Part shown: positions 1 to 10,768 of the stretch, piece after piece
Numbering within the stretch: position 1 is the first letter of the stretch
Layout of the letters: each line of letters starts with the position of its first letter
Assembly: GCA_029204225.1 (NCBI GenBank)
Contig: CM055102.1
Location: forward strand, 30,293,632 to 30,357,631
Reading direction: 5' to 3'
Length of the DNA stretch: 64,000 nucleotides
DNA from: Diphasiastrum complanatum
Lineage: Eukaryota > Streptophyta > Lycopodiopsida > Lycopodiales > Lycopodiaceae
The notes under the pieces: model-generated
Databases searched by the model: none
Seen by the model: the letters and a program-made list of their open reading frames with translations, nothing else
Told to the model about the DNA's origin: nothing
Translations under genes and position numbers: made by a program

Positions 1-957
1 AGGTACACATTTACATGCAAGGCACGTTTGTTTCGGATTCCCCTTCAGATTTTTGCTATGCTTGGAGAATCCTATGAAGCCCACCACAACCTATATAATT
101 GGGGAGGATTTATCTCCCGATAGTTGATCCATACATTACAAAAGAGGGCCTCGGGCCCCAGTAACATCATTGGGCTACATCTTTTCTTATCTTGCTCAAA
201 GTCAATCCTCTATCGACTTGAGGCTTGCATTGTTTCCATGAGATGCTGCTACTAACAGAGGCTATACACAATCCATAGCTTCAGCTACATCTTTCCCACA
301 AGTTGTTGCAGCTCATGAACGTCGCACCAAGAAGCGACATGACCGGTCATCACCACCAGCCTCTCAACTTGCTGATACCACACCACCACCGAAGAGGCAG
401 AGGATGAAGATGACCGCTAGCAAACTGGTTTTTGAATCTGACATGGACTCCGATAACCCACCACCATCTACGACCAAGTAGTTGACTCTGAGGAAACAGC
501 AGAAGAACATGGCTGGGTACGAAGATATTTCATCTAGCAATGAAGACAATGAAGATAAAGAAGAAGGCAGCCTCCAGTCAAGGTGCACCAGACGACAACG
601 GATCTCACCTGCTGCCTCCTCACCTCAGTTCCTAATCATGGACACCCAACAACTACCAATGCAATCACTTGTTCCACGTTCCAGATCTCAATCCCCATCG
701 GGACCACCTCAAGCTATTACATCATTCCCTTGTGTCCAGTCAACTATAGCTTTTGTGGTGGCCATCCATCCACATGCAATAGTTTTAGGGGAGGGAGAAA
801 GGGAGCTGCATGTAGCTACACGAGCAAAAGACACAATTGCAGCTGATTTCATTCACAAAGACACAACAAAAGAGATAAGAGAAGCTGAATCTGATCAAGA
901 AACAAAGGTAGAAGATCAAGATCAAGTAGCTCAAGTAATAGTGGAAGTCCTAAAAAC
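1..957 (+). pseudogene. Unknown repeat-family protein remnant, 3' part
   Basis: I do not recognise this protein. From about position 265 one frame runs with a single TAG (479-481) to about 955, where it meets gypsy integrase sequence on the other strand. The translation is rich in Ser, Pro and Arg, with a basic patch (PPPKRQRMKM), then an acidic run (SSNEDNEDKEEG), then a charged tail. The first 130 bases also read as protein-like sequence in another frame. The style resembles the remnant at 11584-12429 (basic, Ser/Pro-rich, then charged), so both may belong to one repeat family with a fast-evolving C-terminal half. That link is inference. It has no usable start inside the window and is probably not a functional gene. 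Confidence 0.35.
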
Positions 958-1274
958 TCCATCGTCTGATTGGTCCTTTCCGTTTGACCGTCTGATTCTG
1001 GATGATCTACAGAACTCAAACTTAAAGTTGTTTCCAACTTTTCAAATACTGCTTGCCAAAAATTCCCAGTGAATTTTGGGTCACGGTCACTGACAATATC
1101 GCAAGGCAGCCCGTATAGTTGAAAAAGCTTCTCAACAAATAGTTGTGCTAGTTCTGAAGCTTTAACGGTAGTTGTCGTTGGAATAAATTGAGCAAACTTC
1201 GTAAGTCTGTCAACAAGGACCCAAACCGAATCGTGGCCCTTCCCTGTATGTGGAAGCCCGACCACAAAATCCAT
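958..1274 (-). pseudogene. Gypsy integrase core domain, truncated
   Basis: Integrase inserts retrotransposon cDNA into the host genome. The translation shows the DDE core: first Asp in MDFVVGLP, second Asp in IVSDRDPKF, and Glu in SDGQTERTNQT. It follows the HHCC region directly; the Trp expected just before the ESIFMDF stretch is a stop (TAA near 1281). After the QT of that last motif the frame runs into unrelated Leu-rich sequence, which is the plus-strand remnant read backwards. The C-terminal half, including any chromodomain, is missing. Confidence 0.9.
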
Positions 1275-1286
1275 AAATATACTTTC

Positions 1287-1814
1287 TTACTTTCCGGTAG
1301 GAATATCTAAAGGATGTAATAGGCCACTAGCTTTTAGCCTCTCTGCTTTATTTAACTGGCACTTAGTACATTTAAGTACATAGGCCTCTACTTGACATTT
1401 CATCTTAGGCCACCAAAATTGCCTTCGAACTAAGTCAAGTGTTCTTTGTATACTCGGATGTCCTGCGCATGGACTATCATGAAACTCATGCAAGATTTGG
1501 GCCCTTACAGTGTCATTCTCCGGTACACACACCTTTCCTTTACGAAACAAAATCATGTTTCGAATTAGGAAATCCGTTTCAGTCTTTCCCTGATTTGAGA
1601 AATCTTGCAAACCTGAATCGAGCCTCGAAAGTACTTGTTGCCAATACTTTCCAAAAAAAGGATCGGACTCATATAGTCCTTGAAGAGACTGAAACAACTC
1701 CGGTTCCATAACAATGAAGCACAACAGATTAATAACTGGTAACCGACTCAAAGCATCCGCTAGAGTATTTTGACCTCCTTTACAATAACGTATAGAAAAG
1801 TCAAAGATTTGCAT
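1287..1814 (-). pseudogene. Gypsy RNase H C-terminus and integrase HHCC zinc finger
   Basis: The fragment opens with the end of RNase H (FDFSIRYCKGGQNTLADALS). After a linker it carries the integrase zinc-binding domain: His in LHEFHDSPCAGH, a second His in the same stretch, and the paired Cys in LKCTKCQ. This fold helps integrase form multimers and bind LTR ends. The frame is open for 175 codons. At its upstream edge a short direct duplication (gctcaacccatca, about 1816-1835) disturbs the join to the rest of RNase H. Confidence 0.88.
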
Positions 1815-2838
1815 CAGCTCAACCCATCAGCTCAACCCTAAACCCTCCCCTTTAAATCTGTAGCATCACAGAAATATCGAAGAGTCTGATGATCCGTCAA
1901 AACTTCAAATCTGGCTCCATACAAATAATGTCGTCAAATTTTCAATGAATGAACAATTGCAAACAGTTCCTTCTCATAGGTACAATACCTAGACTGAGCA
2001 GGATTGAATTTCTTGCTTTCATAAGCCACAAGATGTCCATCCTGCATCAAAACAGCTCCAATAGCATAATCACTAGCATTGGTCCTAACCACAAAAGCCT
2101 TATTAGGATCGCCAATGATTAGTATTGGTGTCGAAGTGACACTTTTCTTAAACAACTCAAAACAATTATTCATATCCTCCGTCCACACCACTAGTGGACT
2201 CTTAGCCCTCCGGCTTTAGCTTCTTATAGCCTTTCAAGGCCTGGATAAGAGGAATTGCCAATCGAGCAAATTGGAGAATATGCCAACAGAAAAATCCTGC
2301 AAACCCCAAGAAAGACTTGATTTCCTGAACTGTCGTGAGAATAGGCCAATCAATAACCCTCTGGTTACGATCGGCCTCAATCTCCACTCCCCGTTTGAAA
2401 ATTTTATGCCCCAAGTAGGACAATTCCTTCGCAAAAAAAGTCATACATAGACTCTTTGGCAAAGAGCTTTTCCCTTCTTAGGATGTCCCAGACATAAGGT
2501 GTTCTTTATGTTCTGCCAAAGTCTTACTGAACACTAGGATATCATCTAAGAATGCCACTACGAATCTTTCCAAATATGGCCTGAACAAATCGTTCATCAT
2601 CTATTGGAAAGTTGCCGGTGCATTGGTCAAACCAAAAGGCAACACCAAAAATTCGTAGTGACCAAAGTGAGTTCAAAATCCGATTTTTGGTATATCTTCT
2701 GCCTTAATGCATATATGATGGAATCACGACCTTAGATCTATCTTGGTAAAGTACCCAACACCACCAAGATAATCTATTAGGTCATTCATCCGTGGCAGTG
2801 GATATCTATTCTTAACGGTTACCTTGTTCAATTGCTTT
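1815..2838 (-). pseudogene. Gypsy reverse transcriptase and RNase H, broken
   Basis: Reverse transcriptase copies element RNA into DNA and RNase H removes the RNA. On the minus strand the RT palm is readable: FTKIDLRS, then LPFGLTNAPATFQ, then the catalytic [11 protein letters not shown], where LDD replaces YxDD as is usual in gypsy elements. The connection follows (LSYLGHKIF, SFLGFAGF), then RNase H with DASDYAIGAVLMQ and YEKELFAIVHSL. At least three stops break the frame: one after FTKIDLRS, one after TFQ, and one replacing the Trp after LKI. The protease and RT fingers are deleted; sequence near 2838 jumps straight to just after the Gag zinc knuckle. Confidence 0.88.
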
Positions 2839-2939
2839 ACTTTTAATGCACTTAAGGTCATTAGGTCCAAAGACTAAAGAACTAAGGACACAATACATCC
2901 ATCTCATTACTTCGAGATAGATTACCTGAGGTAAAAGCT

Positions 2940-3660
2940 GGTTATTTGACGCAATCTCGTGCAAGGTGACCCTCGCCATTGCACTTGAAGCACAGGTTCT
3001 TCTTACGAGCTTCAGCTTTATCATTGCCACCATGATGATTTTTAAAAAACAAATTTGTTTTCTTAAATTTTTTGGAATTGGGATGTGTTTCACTAACAAC
3101 TTCCCTATCCTTCCTCTTAAATTGAAAACCTTTTTTCCGCTCATTAGGCTCCCCTAGGTGGCTTAGGTGTGTCATCAAAGTATTTTGCAGCCCTAATAGC
3201 ATCTTCTAGGGTTTTTGGATGGTTTCTACGAACATCCACTTGATAATCTTTTGGTAACCCATCAATGAACATTAACATTTGTACCTTAGGAGGAATATCA
3301 CTATAAAGTGGATTCAGGTACTCATGAAAATCTTGAATAAATTGTTCCAAACCTTTATTCATGGTTAGATGACTCAACTTTTGGAAATGTTCATAGTCAT
3401 CTAAAAGTGGTAGAAAATAATCTCTAAAAAGCTTGCAAAAATCATTCCATGTACAAGATTGATTGCCCTTTGCAACCAATTCATCCCACCAAACTAAGTC
3501 TCTTCCTTCAAGGAACATGGTGACAGTGGATAACTTTTCAGATTCAGGGAATTGGTTCATGGCAAAGTATTTGTTCCAAACATTTAGCCAAGAACTTACC
3601 ACTTGTAAGTTCCTATCTTTCTTCTCCCCCTTAAACACTTTCACGGGAGGTGGAACTACA
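2940..3660 (-). pseudogene. Gypsy Gag with CCHC zinc knuckle
   Basis: Gag forms the particle that packages element RNA. The minus-strand frame 3644-3144 carries a retrotransposon Gag domain (FLEGRDLVWWDELVAKG, FCKLFRDYFLP, EQFIQDFHEYL). An overlapping frame continues into a basic stretch and the knuckle CFKCNGEGHLARDC (about 2949-2990). The two parts are offset by a small frameshift near 3150. The sibling Gag at 26500-27068 is close to identical along the shared part and helps place the boundaries. Confidence 0.88.
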
Positions 3661-4179
3661 TGCTTCTTCTGATTGGCTAACCTGGACTCTAAGTCTTGGT
3701 CTTTTTGATTAGCTTCAAGAAGCTGCTTATTAGTGGCTTGAATTTGTTGGTATCAAAGTTCAAGAGCTTGTGCCACATTGGATGGATTTGATAGATCAAA
3801 TGTTGGATTTTCATTGGTTCGATCCATTGGGGTTGCTTGTGTGTTTTCCTATTATGCAAATACAACAACAAGTGCTCAAATTAGAATGATAGAAATGCTT
3901 AAATTGTTACATCCAATGCAAATAAAAAGCATTTACTTCTATACATTCAATCTTATTGTTTGTAAGCTCAATCCAAGCCTACTATTTGCAAGCTTAATCC
4001 AAGCTTAAGAGGAAAACAACAACAAGCTACATTTGCCTTAATCAAAAGCAAAAATGAAAACCAAATCTTTATGTAAACTTCAATTAACTAATCCAACCAT
4101 TATTAATGTTTACATAAAGTTCCCATTCCAATTCCAATTCAATTTGTCATTTCAAAAGCAACCAAAGTTTTCACATTTC

Positions 4180-4530
4180 TCACTATTCTAGATTTCCAAA
4201 ACCAAGAAACTAAAGTCTAGAAATGGATAACTAATGAAGCTTTATGAAACCATCAATTTTTAGATCTGATTTTTAGATTTACAGGTCTGAAAATCAGAAC
4301 TTCAAAATGACAAAAAATAGAATTTCAAAACTTGTTCTATGCACAAAGTTACACTACCATTCCCTTCCTACATTGTCATTTTCATGAAACTAGGAGATAG
4401 AAAGGTGTAACTAATGAAGTTTGAATGAAAACTTCACTTTTCAGATCTGAATTTCAGATTTATAGGTCTGAAAAACAGATTTTCAAAATGAAAATCAAAA
4501 CTTCAAACACTTCATTTATGCAAAAAAAAC
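4180..4530 (-). repeat. Tandem duplication in gypsy leader
   Basis: Two diverged copies of a unit of about 180 bp lie between the PBS and gag. Both contain an agatctga...cagattta.aggtctgaaaa core (about 4260-4310 and 4441-4490), preceded by 'ataactaatgaag' or 'gtaactaatgaag'. The leader (3660-4867) is otherwise A-rich and holds no coding signal. Confidence 0.65.
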
Positions 4531-4867
4531 ACTAGTTTTGATCAAAACACATAGCTAGAATCAATCTTTTTGCCAAAAAACGTTTGTGTATGTAGAGGAA
4601 GACTTCCTCTACCCATCCCACAAATCTTTTTTCAGAACTTTTAAAAACCCAAAGCCCACTTTAAAACTTCTCTAACATGATAAAAAATCAGCCCCTAAAC
4701 AATTGTATAGGCATCATTACTCTCTTCCAAAGAGAACTAGATTCATTGGGTACATCAACTACAAGCTTCCTACAACTAGAAAAGCCTATAATCTTTCCCA
4801 AAAAAAATTTAGTTGGTGATCTTAATAGAACTTGAAGAAGGTTAGAAAGGTCACCATCCTTTGTCTA

Positions 4868-4879
4868 GCTCTGATACCA
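4868..4879 (-). promoter_or_regulatory. Primer binding site, initiator Met tRNA
   Basis: On the minus strand this reads TGGTATCAGAGC, the usual plant retrotransposon primer binding site complementary to the 3' end of initiator methionine tRNA. It starts one base inside the LTR end, which fixes both the element's orientation and the inner LTR edge. Confidence 0.92.
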
Positions 4880-4880
4880 C

Positions 4881-5960
4881 TTTTACAAGTAGAGGTGAGG
4901 AAGTCCTCCAAATCCAAGGTAGAGCCTTCAAATGTCCTCCAAGCAACCTACAAGCTTCAAGATGCTCCCCAACTCCAAGCTAGGATGCCTCCACCTGCAA
5001 GTAAGGATCTGCAAGCCTCCAAGGATCTCTCCTCCACCTGTGTCCCTACTCTTCAAACACAAAGATAGATAACAAGCTGGCCTCAAGTATTCACCACCCA
5101 ACCATAGCTAGATCCAAGCTCCAAGCAAGACCTATCTAGCGCCCCCTTGCTAACCATAAACAAATCACAAGCATACCACAACACTTCATAGCATACTCAA
5201 GATCCAAACCATACTTATGTCCCATACCATACGCAAGATCCAAACCTCAAGCATACTACCACAAGAAAGCACTCTACACACTAGTAGCAACACTAGAGCA
5301 TAACCAAAGCAAACAAGAGAGATCTCTCTCTCCCAATGGGTGCCCTACTACCCTCATATAGATGGCCCATGGACCCCTCCAATGCACTATGGAGTTCCAT
5401 GCCCATCCAATGAGAGAGAGAGAAGCCTAGGGGAGTTAAAGAATCTTTAAGAGCCTCCATAGGCTTATGGAATGTCAAGAGGCTCCTTCCATAACCTATG
5501 ACTCTTTGAATGCCTTTCTTGTGGGAGTTGGGAACTCAATGGACACTTTAGAAGGGTGCCCTCCTACTAGGTCCCATTGCCCAAGTTGTGCAAGTATACT
5601 TTGGTCCTAGACCAATAAAGTGATAATGTTCAAGGTTGAGGCCCAAGGTTTTGAAAAATAGTCATCCAATGACTTTCTAACACCCCTCTAGGTTCCATAC
5701 CTCCATCCAAGGCATAGATACCTACCTGTCCTTAACCAAGGACACTAGTGCCTTAATATAAGGCACCTATCCTTTATACTAAGGGTACCTCTTATCCAAT
5801 GGTCACGTGACTCCATTACCTCTGACTAAGGTATAGTCACTTGCCTGTCCTTATCCAAGGACACATACCCTTAATCCTAAGGGTACCTTTCCATTTAGCC
5901 CCCAGTACTAAACGGACTATTAGGGGTCTGAAGTACTCCTAGTTACATAGGTATGTAGCA
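4881..5960 (-). repeat. 5' LTR of gypsy copy A
   Basis: The LTR is 1080 bp and on the minus strand starts TGCTACATACC. Its inner edge is next to the PBS. It aligns along nearly its whole length with the LTR at 24281-25289, sharing the blocks cctccaaatccaagg, gcatacc.caac.ct and gtcacgtgactccatt. Both end in the same CTTGTAAAA rather than the canonical CA. Copy A's LTR is about 70 bp longer. Confidence 0.9.
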
Positions 5961-6059
5961 CAAAGCGTCAGAGGGTAGAGGCCAAATCTGTGTGGCCTCG
6001 GGGATGTCACGCTGGATCACCTGTTTGGTGCCAGAGTCTTCAGAGAATGAGGAGGCCAT
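5961..6059 (-). pseudogene. Start of unknown ORF, cut by gypsy LTR
   Basis: An ATG at 6059 opens 33 codons (MASSFSEDSGTKQVIQRD and onward) that stop exactly at the first base of the gypsy LTR, so the rest of the protein was separated by the insertion. Upstream lies a leader of about 240 bases and a TATA box. The leader block 'gctagcgaagctct.ccaaa.ttt' is matched at 10809-10850 in front of another unknown ORF (ATG 10893), which points to one dispersed family. The protein itself is not recognised. It is acidic at the start and not obviously a signal peptide. Confidence 0.5.
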
Positions 6060-6298
6060 GTTAGCAGTGATGAGTAGAAAAAACGGTGGAAAATGAAAAA
6101 TGGTGTGGAAACGGCAGTAAATACGTGAATAACGAGTGTTGGATGACAAGAAGTGTAGTTGAGAGCGCAGATCGGTGTTCAGTATGATCAGATGATAGCT
6201 GGTAAGAAGTTTGGTCACGAACGGAAAACTTGGTAATTTTAGTGTAAATTTTGGCAGAGCTTCGCTAGCAAATGTGACAAATGACTCGAATTCAGCCC

Positions 6299-6305
6299 TT
6301 ATATA
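6299..6305 (-). promoter_or_regulatory. TATA box of the truncated ORF
   Basis: The minus-strand sequence CTATATAAGG is well placed for a transcript that starts about 30 bases downstream and reaches the ATG at 6059. Confidence 0.5.
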
Positions 6306-6410
6306 GCGGAATTTAGAGTGCGTATTAGGTGAAATCCACTTTCCCTTGCTCAGTTCCACCCAAATTTTGGCAGGCACCTTTTTCACAAAATTCTAAGACC
6401 TTAGGAAAGT

Positions 6411-6697
6411 CTGCGAGAGTTCAGAAGGTGATTTGACTGCTATGCGAAGGTTTGCGAGGGTTCAGGCTGTCTGCGAGGGTTCATCTCTCGCAGGAAGTGA
6501 TCTCTCGCACAACTTGTTTCTGTGATTGGATTTTCCCATGTAGGCAGGCTAATTTCACTGCTCTAATTCCATTTAGGCACCTTGCGAGGGTTGTTAAGTT
6601 GATCTTAATGCTCTGCGAGGGTTCTGAAAATTCAGCTTTTGGAAACCCTCGCACACACTATAAAATGGTGATTCCTCCATCAGGAACTCTCGCAGAG
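6411..6697. repeat. CTGCGAGGGTTC minirepeat cluster in promoter region
   Basis: About ten copies of a core tgcgag(g/a)gttc, or its complement ctctcgca, occur in both orientations (for example at 6411, 6453, 6471, 6486, 6502, 6584, 6613, 6646 and 6688). They lie just upstream of the minus-strand TATA box. They could be repeated transcription factor sites or a decayed minisatellite. Confidence 0.6.
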
Positions 6698-7024
6698 ATT
6701 TTCATGGATGCATCTGGGTTAGATCTGGTGATTGTCCAAGTTTCAAGAGCTATCTCCTAGGAGATCTCAAAAAATCATGAAAAAGTGCTCTGTTAGAGTG
6801 TTTTTTGACAAGATCTCGAGATTTTCTGATTTTTAACTTTTGTAAATTGAGAGATCAATAAAATCATTGATTAATGCGACAATATATTTAATAGCAAGTG
6901 GATTATTTTAATTGATTGTATAGATGCATTCATCAAGGAGAAATAAGATTGACTAAAAATAAGCAATTGGGAAGAGAGACAACTATCAAAGGCAAAGTAG
7001 AAATGAAAAAAAAAAAGGTTCTCT

Positions 7025-7059
7025 TGCACGCGCGCGCGCGCGCACACACACACACATGT
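7025..7059. repeat. Alternating purine-pyrimidine (CG)n(CA)n tract
   Basis: An uninterrupted alternating run of about 35 bases: a CG block, then a CA block. Such tracts can adopt left-handed Z-DNA under negative supercoiling. It lies in non-coding DNA, preceded by a short A run. Confidence 0.85.
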
Positions 7060-7514
7060 TTGGGGGCATCAATCTAGGCAATTATCAATAAGGCCCTCTC
7101 TCATCCAAGGGTGGTGGGTGCTAGAGAGATGCAAGTAGTATTCCTCAAGCACCCACCAACCACAAATGAAATGGTCTCACCATTGCAAGGGAGTTTTGTA
7201 AGGAAGGATTGATTCTTTTGGCACTCCCACACGTGGCATGGAACAAAATATTATAGATTCCAATGTGTGACATGGCACAAACTATTATATGCTAGGATGC
7301 AACCACACAACAATTTTAGGCTTCTGTTATGGACTAGATTATGTGTGTTTGGAGGCACATTGTAGAAATATTATGCATTGTCATCATACTCCAAGGATAG
7401 AGCTAGAATATGTAAGGCCCACGAGGGGTCTCGTTATGATGCTCTAAGTAGCGGTGGTCCCCAAGGTCAATTTACATGCTTGGTTCATCTAAGATTTGAG
7501 CCATAATGCACAGG

Positions 7515-7660
7515 GTGTCCTCATTTACATATATCCTTTTAGCACACATTATTGGTCCTCATTCATTGTGTTTACATATATCCTTTTAACACAAGTTATG
7601 TGTCCTCATTTATATATATCCTTTTAACACACATTATGTGTCCTCACTTATATATATCAT
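7515..7660. repeat. Tandem repeat, about 40-48 bp unit
   Basis: Three to four copies of 'tttacatatatccttttaac' followed by 'acacattatgtgtcctca', slightly diverged. No coding potential. Confidence 0.75.
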
Positions 7661-7839
7661 TTCTCTTGTATATATCTTGCATGTCCTTATTTGTGTAATA
7701 TTAAACACATGACTTGCATGGACTATGGGAGAAAAAATTCCCCACTATTAATTGGAGAATCTTGGCATAATAAAAGTGAGATCGTAAGGCCAAGCCAATT
7801 TTATCGTAGGATGACCCAATGAAAAAGTTAGTGATAAAT

Positions 7840-8017
7840 CTCGTTCCCTTATGCAAAGAGTCATTGATGCTACCCAAAATGACAACTGTGACCTTGATCA
7901 AACCGATGCTATCTCGTTCCCTTATGTAAAGGATCATTAATGCTACCTAAAATGACAACTGTGACCTTGGTCAAACTGATGCCACCCAAAATGACAACTT
8001 GAGACCTTGGTCAAACT
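7840..8017. repeat. Tandem repeat, about 70 bp unit
   Basis: The unit begins tctcgttcccttatg and contains ctacccaaaatgacaact and gaccttg.tcaaac. It is present twice in full (from 7840 and 7912) and a third time in part (from 7983). Confidence 0.8.
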
Positions 8018-8584
8018 TTATAGAAGATGTTATGAAAGTCAAACAAGATGAAATATTTAAGCATAGCTGAGCTGTTTTTATGGACATATAATGGATTTTG
8101 CAGAATTTAAGCCCTCTAAAAATACAGGAATCTTTGACTAAATATTTCAAGAGCATCTTTCTCTCTCTCTTCATATGTATATGAAGATTTGACACAAAGA
8201 AATCATCGCATTTTCTTGCAGAGCCAGTGAACTGCAGCAGTTAGAGTGGCAGCTCGCAGAAATCTACTCCCCCACACACATTCGTGTATGACACAGAGCG
8301 GAAGAAATATTGTCTCTTCATTACATCAAGGATCACTGGAGCAGAGTAGGAGTCCTTGGTGCTCTCAAATGAATATAGTTGAAATCGGTTCTGATCGATG
8401 CCTAAGAAGACACATTGATATATGTTCGCTTTTTTGGGCAGTTTTGCTAAATAGCAAACTAGGAGCTGCTGGACAGAATCTTGGGATTGGCAAAAAACGT
8501 CACAATAAGATGGCAGTTTTGATGAGGAATCGCACTACTGGTAGTAGCATAACAGCAATGGAATTGGAAAGAAGAAGAAAAGTG

Positions 8585-8770
8585 CTACCCAAAAGAGGCC
8601 AAGTGAAAAGCGGCCATAGTTGCTTCGTGGGCACGCTTGATCTCATCATCCATCTCTCTAATCCGGTCATCGATGGTTGCTATAGCTAGTGATGGAAAAT
8701 CTCCTCTTTCAAGTGATTGTTCATCTCCTACTACTACATATCTGGATTCCCCTTCATCCATCAGTACCAT
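8585..8770 (-). other. Possible small coding remnant, unknown
   Basis: A 61-codon minus-strand frame has a protein-like, charged helical composition at its end (IDDRIREMDDEIKRAHEAT). No family is recognised and an in-frame stop lies shortly upstream. It may be an exon of a decayed gene or chance. The opposite strand is Ser-rich and open over the same stretch, which weakens the case. Confidence 0.2.
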
Positions 8771-9387
8771 TAGCTTCGGTGAGATGTCTCCTTCCGAGAT
8801 CGATCAATTAGCAGTGAGCACAAACGTTCAGTGTTGCCTCAGCATGCTGCAAGAGCTTGAATATTCTTTCACATCGTAGAAGAAAATTGAACATCATATG
8901 TCTAACCAGATATGACCGGCTTTTGAATCGTTTATGATAAAATTTGGAGTTGATTCATGCTACTGTATTCCAAGATTTCTAACTATTTTTGTGTAGGGAG
9001 AAGAACTATATTTTCCCAGTCATGATCGTGTTTTATTTAGACCTCACTCTTATATTGGTGTTCAGCTGGGAAATTCTGATTTGTACATACATGGGTAGTG
9101 TTCCAACTATTTTCCAACAAAATTATTGCAAAGAATTCTTGTTATTTTGGTTGAATAACATGTTGATTTGAAAACAATTCACAATGGACTAGATAATCTT
9201 TGTTTGAAGGCCCGTTGTAAGGATGTAATGGCAAGTACTCTTGGTCAGCCGTAGTAATGGCGATACAAGAGGACGAGCAATTATATTTTTACCATGGGCT
9301 AACAAACATCCATTAGCATACATAATGTGTTGCAGAAAGATCTTTAAGAATTTTATCAACATCATGTTCAAGGCTGCCAATGATTAC

Positions 9388-9490
9388 ATCCGTGAGGGCT
9401 AAGTATTTTAAAGATTCTATCCATGAGACCTATGTATTTTCAAGATTTCATCCATGAGGGTTAATTATTTTCAAGATTCCATCCATGAGG
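9388..9490. repeat. 31-bp tandem repeat
   Basis: Units start at 9388, 9419, 9450 and 9481 with exact 31-base spacing; the core is atccatgagg..ta.gtatttt followed by caagattc. Three full copies and one partial. Confidence 0.85.
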
Positions 9491-9738
9491 TCCAAATATA
9501 GTGCCCTAGGTATTGGTGGTCCCCAAACTCAATCTTGAGTGTTGATTTATGTAAGATTTGAGCAGACACACAATATGAGCTAATAAATAATAACATTGAT
9601 GAACTATGAAAACATTTCTCAAGTTCTTGAGGTTTCTAGTATCAAAATTCTCCCCTTCTTTCAATCTCCTTGAATTTTAAAATTTTGTTACTAGAGTGTA
9701 TTTTTGGCCTAGGTGAGATTGTGTTTTATTTTTTTTGT

Positions 9739-10112
9739 CAATCTACACTTCACAAAGATACAGAAAATTATATTCAGTCATGCGATGTTTGTCAACGAGC
9801 ACGTCATCCTACTCGACAAAATTATGAACCTTTACATCCAGTATTATCGCAAACACCGTCCGAGAAATGGTACCTCGACTATGTTGGTCCTATTCATCTT
9901 GCGGCAAGAGGATCTTAGGCCATATTTATCATTGTTGCAACTGATTATATGACCAAGTGGGTTGAAGCAAAAGCAGTTTGAGTTGCAGATGCAAAATCAA
10001 CGGCTAAGTTTCTCTATGAAAACGTTATTACTAGATTTGGACGTCCTATCGAGATCGTTAGTGATTGAACACATTTTGTGAATGAAACGATAAAGTGTCT
10101 ATTGGAAGACTT
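9739..10112 (+). pseudogene. Ty3/gypsy integrase fossil, different lineage
   Basis: One frame carries the end of the integrase zinc finger (CDVCQRARHPT), then the catalytic core: WYLDYVGPI with the first Asp, IIVATDYMTKWVEAKA, GRPIEIVSD with the second Asp, and THFVNETIKCLLEDFF. The wording is closer to Tat/Athila-type integrases than to copies A and B here. Three in-frame stops interrupt it: TAG at 9916, TGA at 9979 and TGA at 10066. Each could come from one C-to-T change. The region with the catalytic Glu is gone; AT-rich, poly-A-rich DNA follows from about 10113. Confidence 0.85.
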
Positions 10113-10768
10113 TTTCATTATCAATTTTATTGTTTTACAATTTTCTTATTTTTTATTACTTGAGTGATTTTTCTATTCTTTGGAAAAAGACTTAAAAAAA
10201 AAATGATGAGCAAAAGTAAAAAAAAAAGTCATCAGAAAGAAAAAAAAAAAGTGAAGGAAAATATTTTCAGAAAATAATTTTTGATGAAGAATGACTTAGA
10301 AAATTACTTTTTGGGTCATATTTTCTACATACAGTCTTAGAAACCTTCGTCGAGATTTCAGATCATACATCCACCTCAGATTTCTCTATACTGAGTTGGG
10401 CAAAGGTTCCTTTCTAGAGTTAATATTTGTTTTTGAGTTAGGCGAATGTTCGAAAACTTACCATTTTGGAAACCTTCGTCGAGCACCTTACAACACTTAT
10501 TAACCTTCTCCAACTTGACAGATGGATTCAGAATGCCAAAATTAGGTTGGGAAAAGGGCCAGATCATCAAAATTTGCATGTATTATAGTACCTGAGCGAA
10601 TGATGTCTCTAGGCGAAGTATAGACCTTCGTCGGATCAGTTTAGTATCTTAGAAACCTTGGCTGAGATTTTTAGAACCTATTTTCACAGTACTGAACATG
10701 TCTACAAATTTTTGTCCAAAATTGAGTAGTCAAGCTAGTACATTGTCTAATGGACCCTTCAAATCAGT
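10113..10768. other. Non-coding, poly-A rich, with CCTTCGTCGAG motifs
   Basis: Low-complexity A and T runs fill 10130-10310. Then the word 'aaaccttcgtcgag' or a close variant recurs at about 10331, 10470, 10622 and 10648. The stretch may contain the 3' LTR of the integrase fossil and the promoter of the ORF that follows. No LTR edges could be proven. Confidence 0.4.

Larger units (their letters stand above)
958..5960 (-). mobile_element. Ty3/gypsy LTR retrotransposon copy A, truncated
   Basis: Read on the minus strand, the element runs LTR (5960-4881), PBS (4879-4868), leader, Gag (3660-2940), RT, RNase H, HHCC zinc finger and integrase core. It stops abruptly at about 958, before the integrase C-terminus, PPT and 3' LTR. 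The order RT - RNase H - integrase defines Ty3/gypsy. The sibling copy at 24281-27068 retains a chromodomain, so the family is a chromovirus. Compared with that copy, A lacks about 0.8 kb covering the protease and the first part of RT; the junction is near 2838. Several in-frame stops are present, so it is dead. Confidence 0.9.

Noticed and set aside
482-1072. 196-codon frame as a real gene
   Set aside because: It has no ATG start, crosses the junction at about 958 into reverse-strand integrase, and has a stop just upstream. It is a remnant.
5943-6386. 147-codon minus-strand frame as a full protein
   Set aside because: The first 109 codons cover TATA box and leader sequence. Only the part from ATG 6059 looks like a real ORF start.
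8246-8879. Plus-strand Ser-rich and basic frames
   Set aside because: Two overlapping plus-strand frames and one minus-strand frame compete, with no recognisable domain. At most one is real, and only the minus-strand one was listed, with low confidence.
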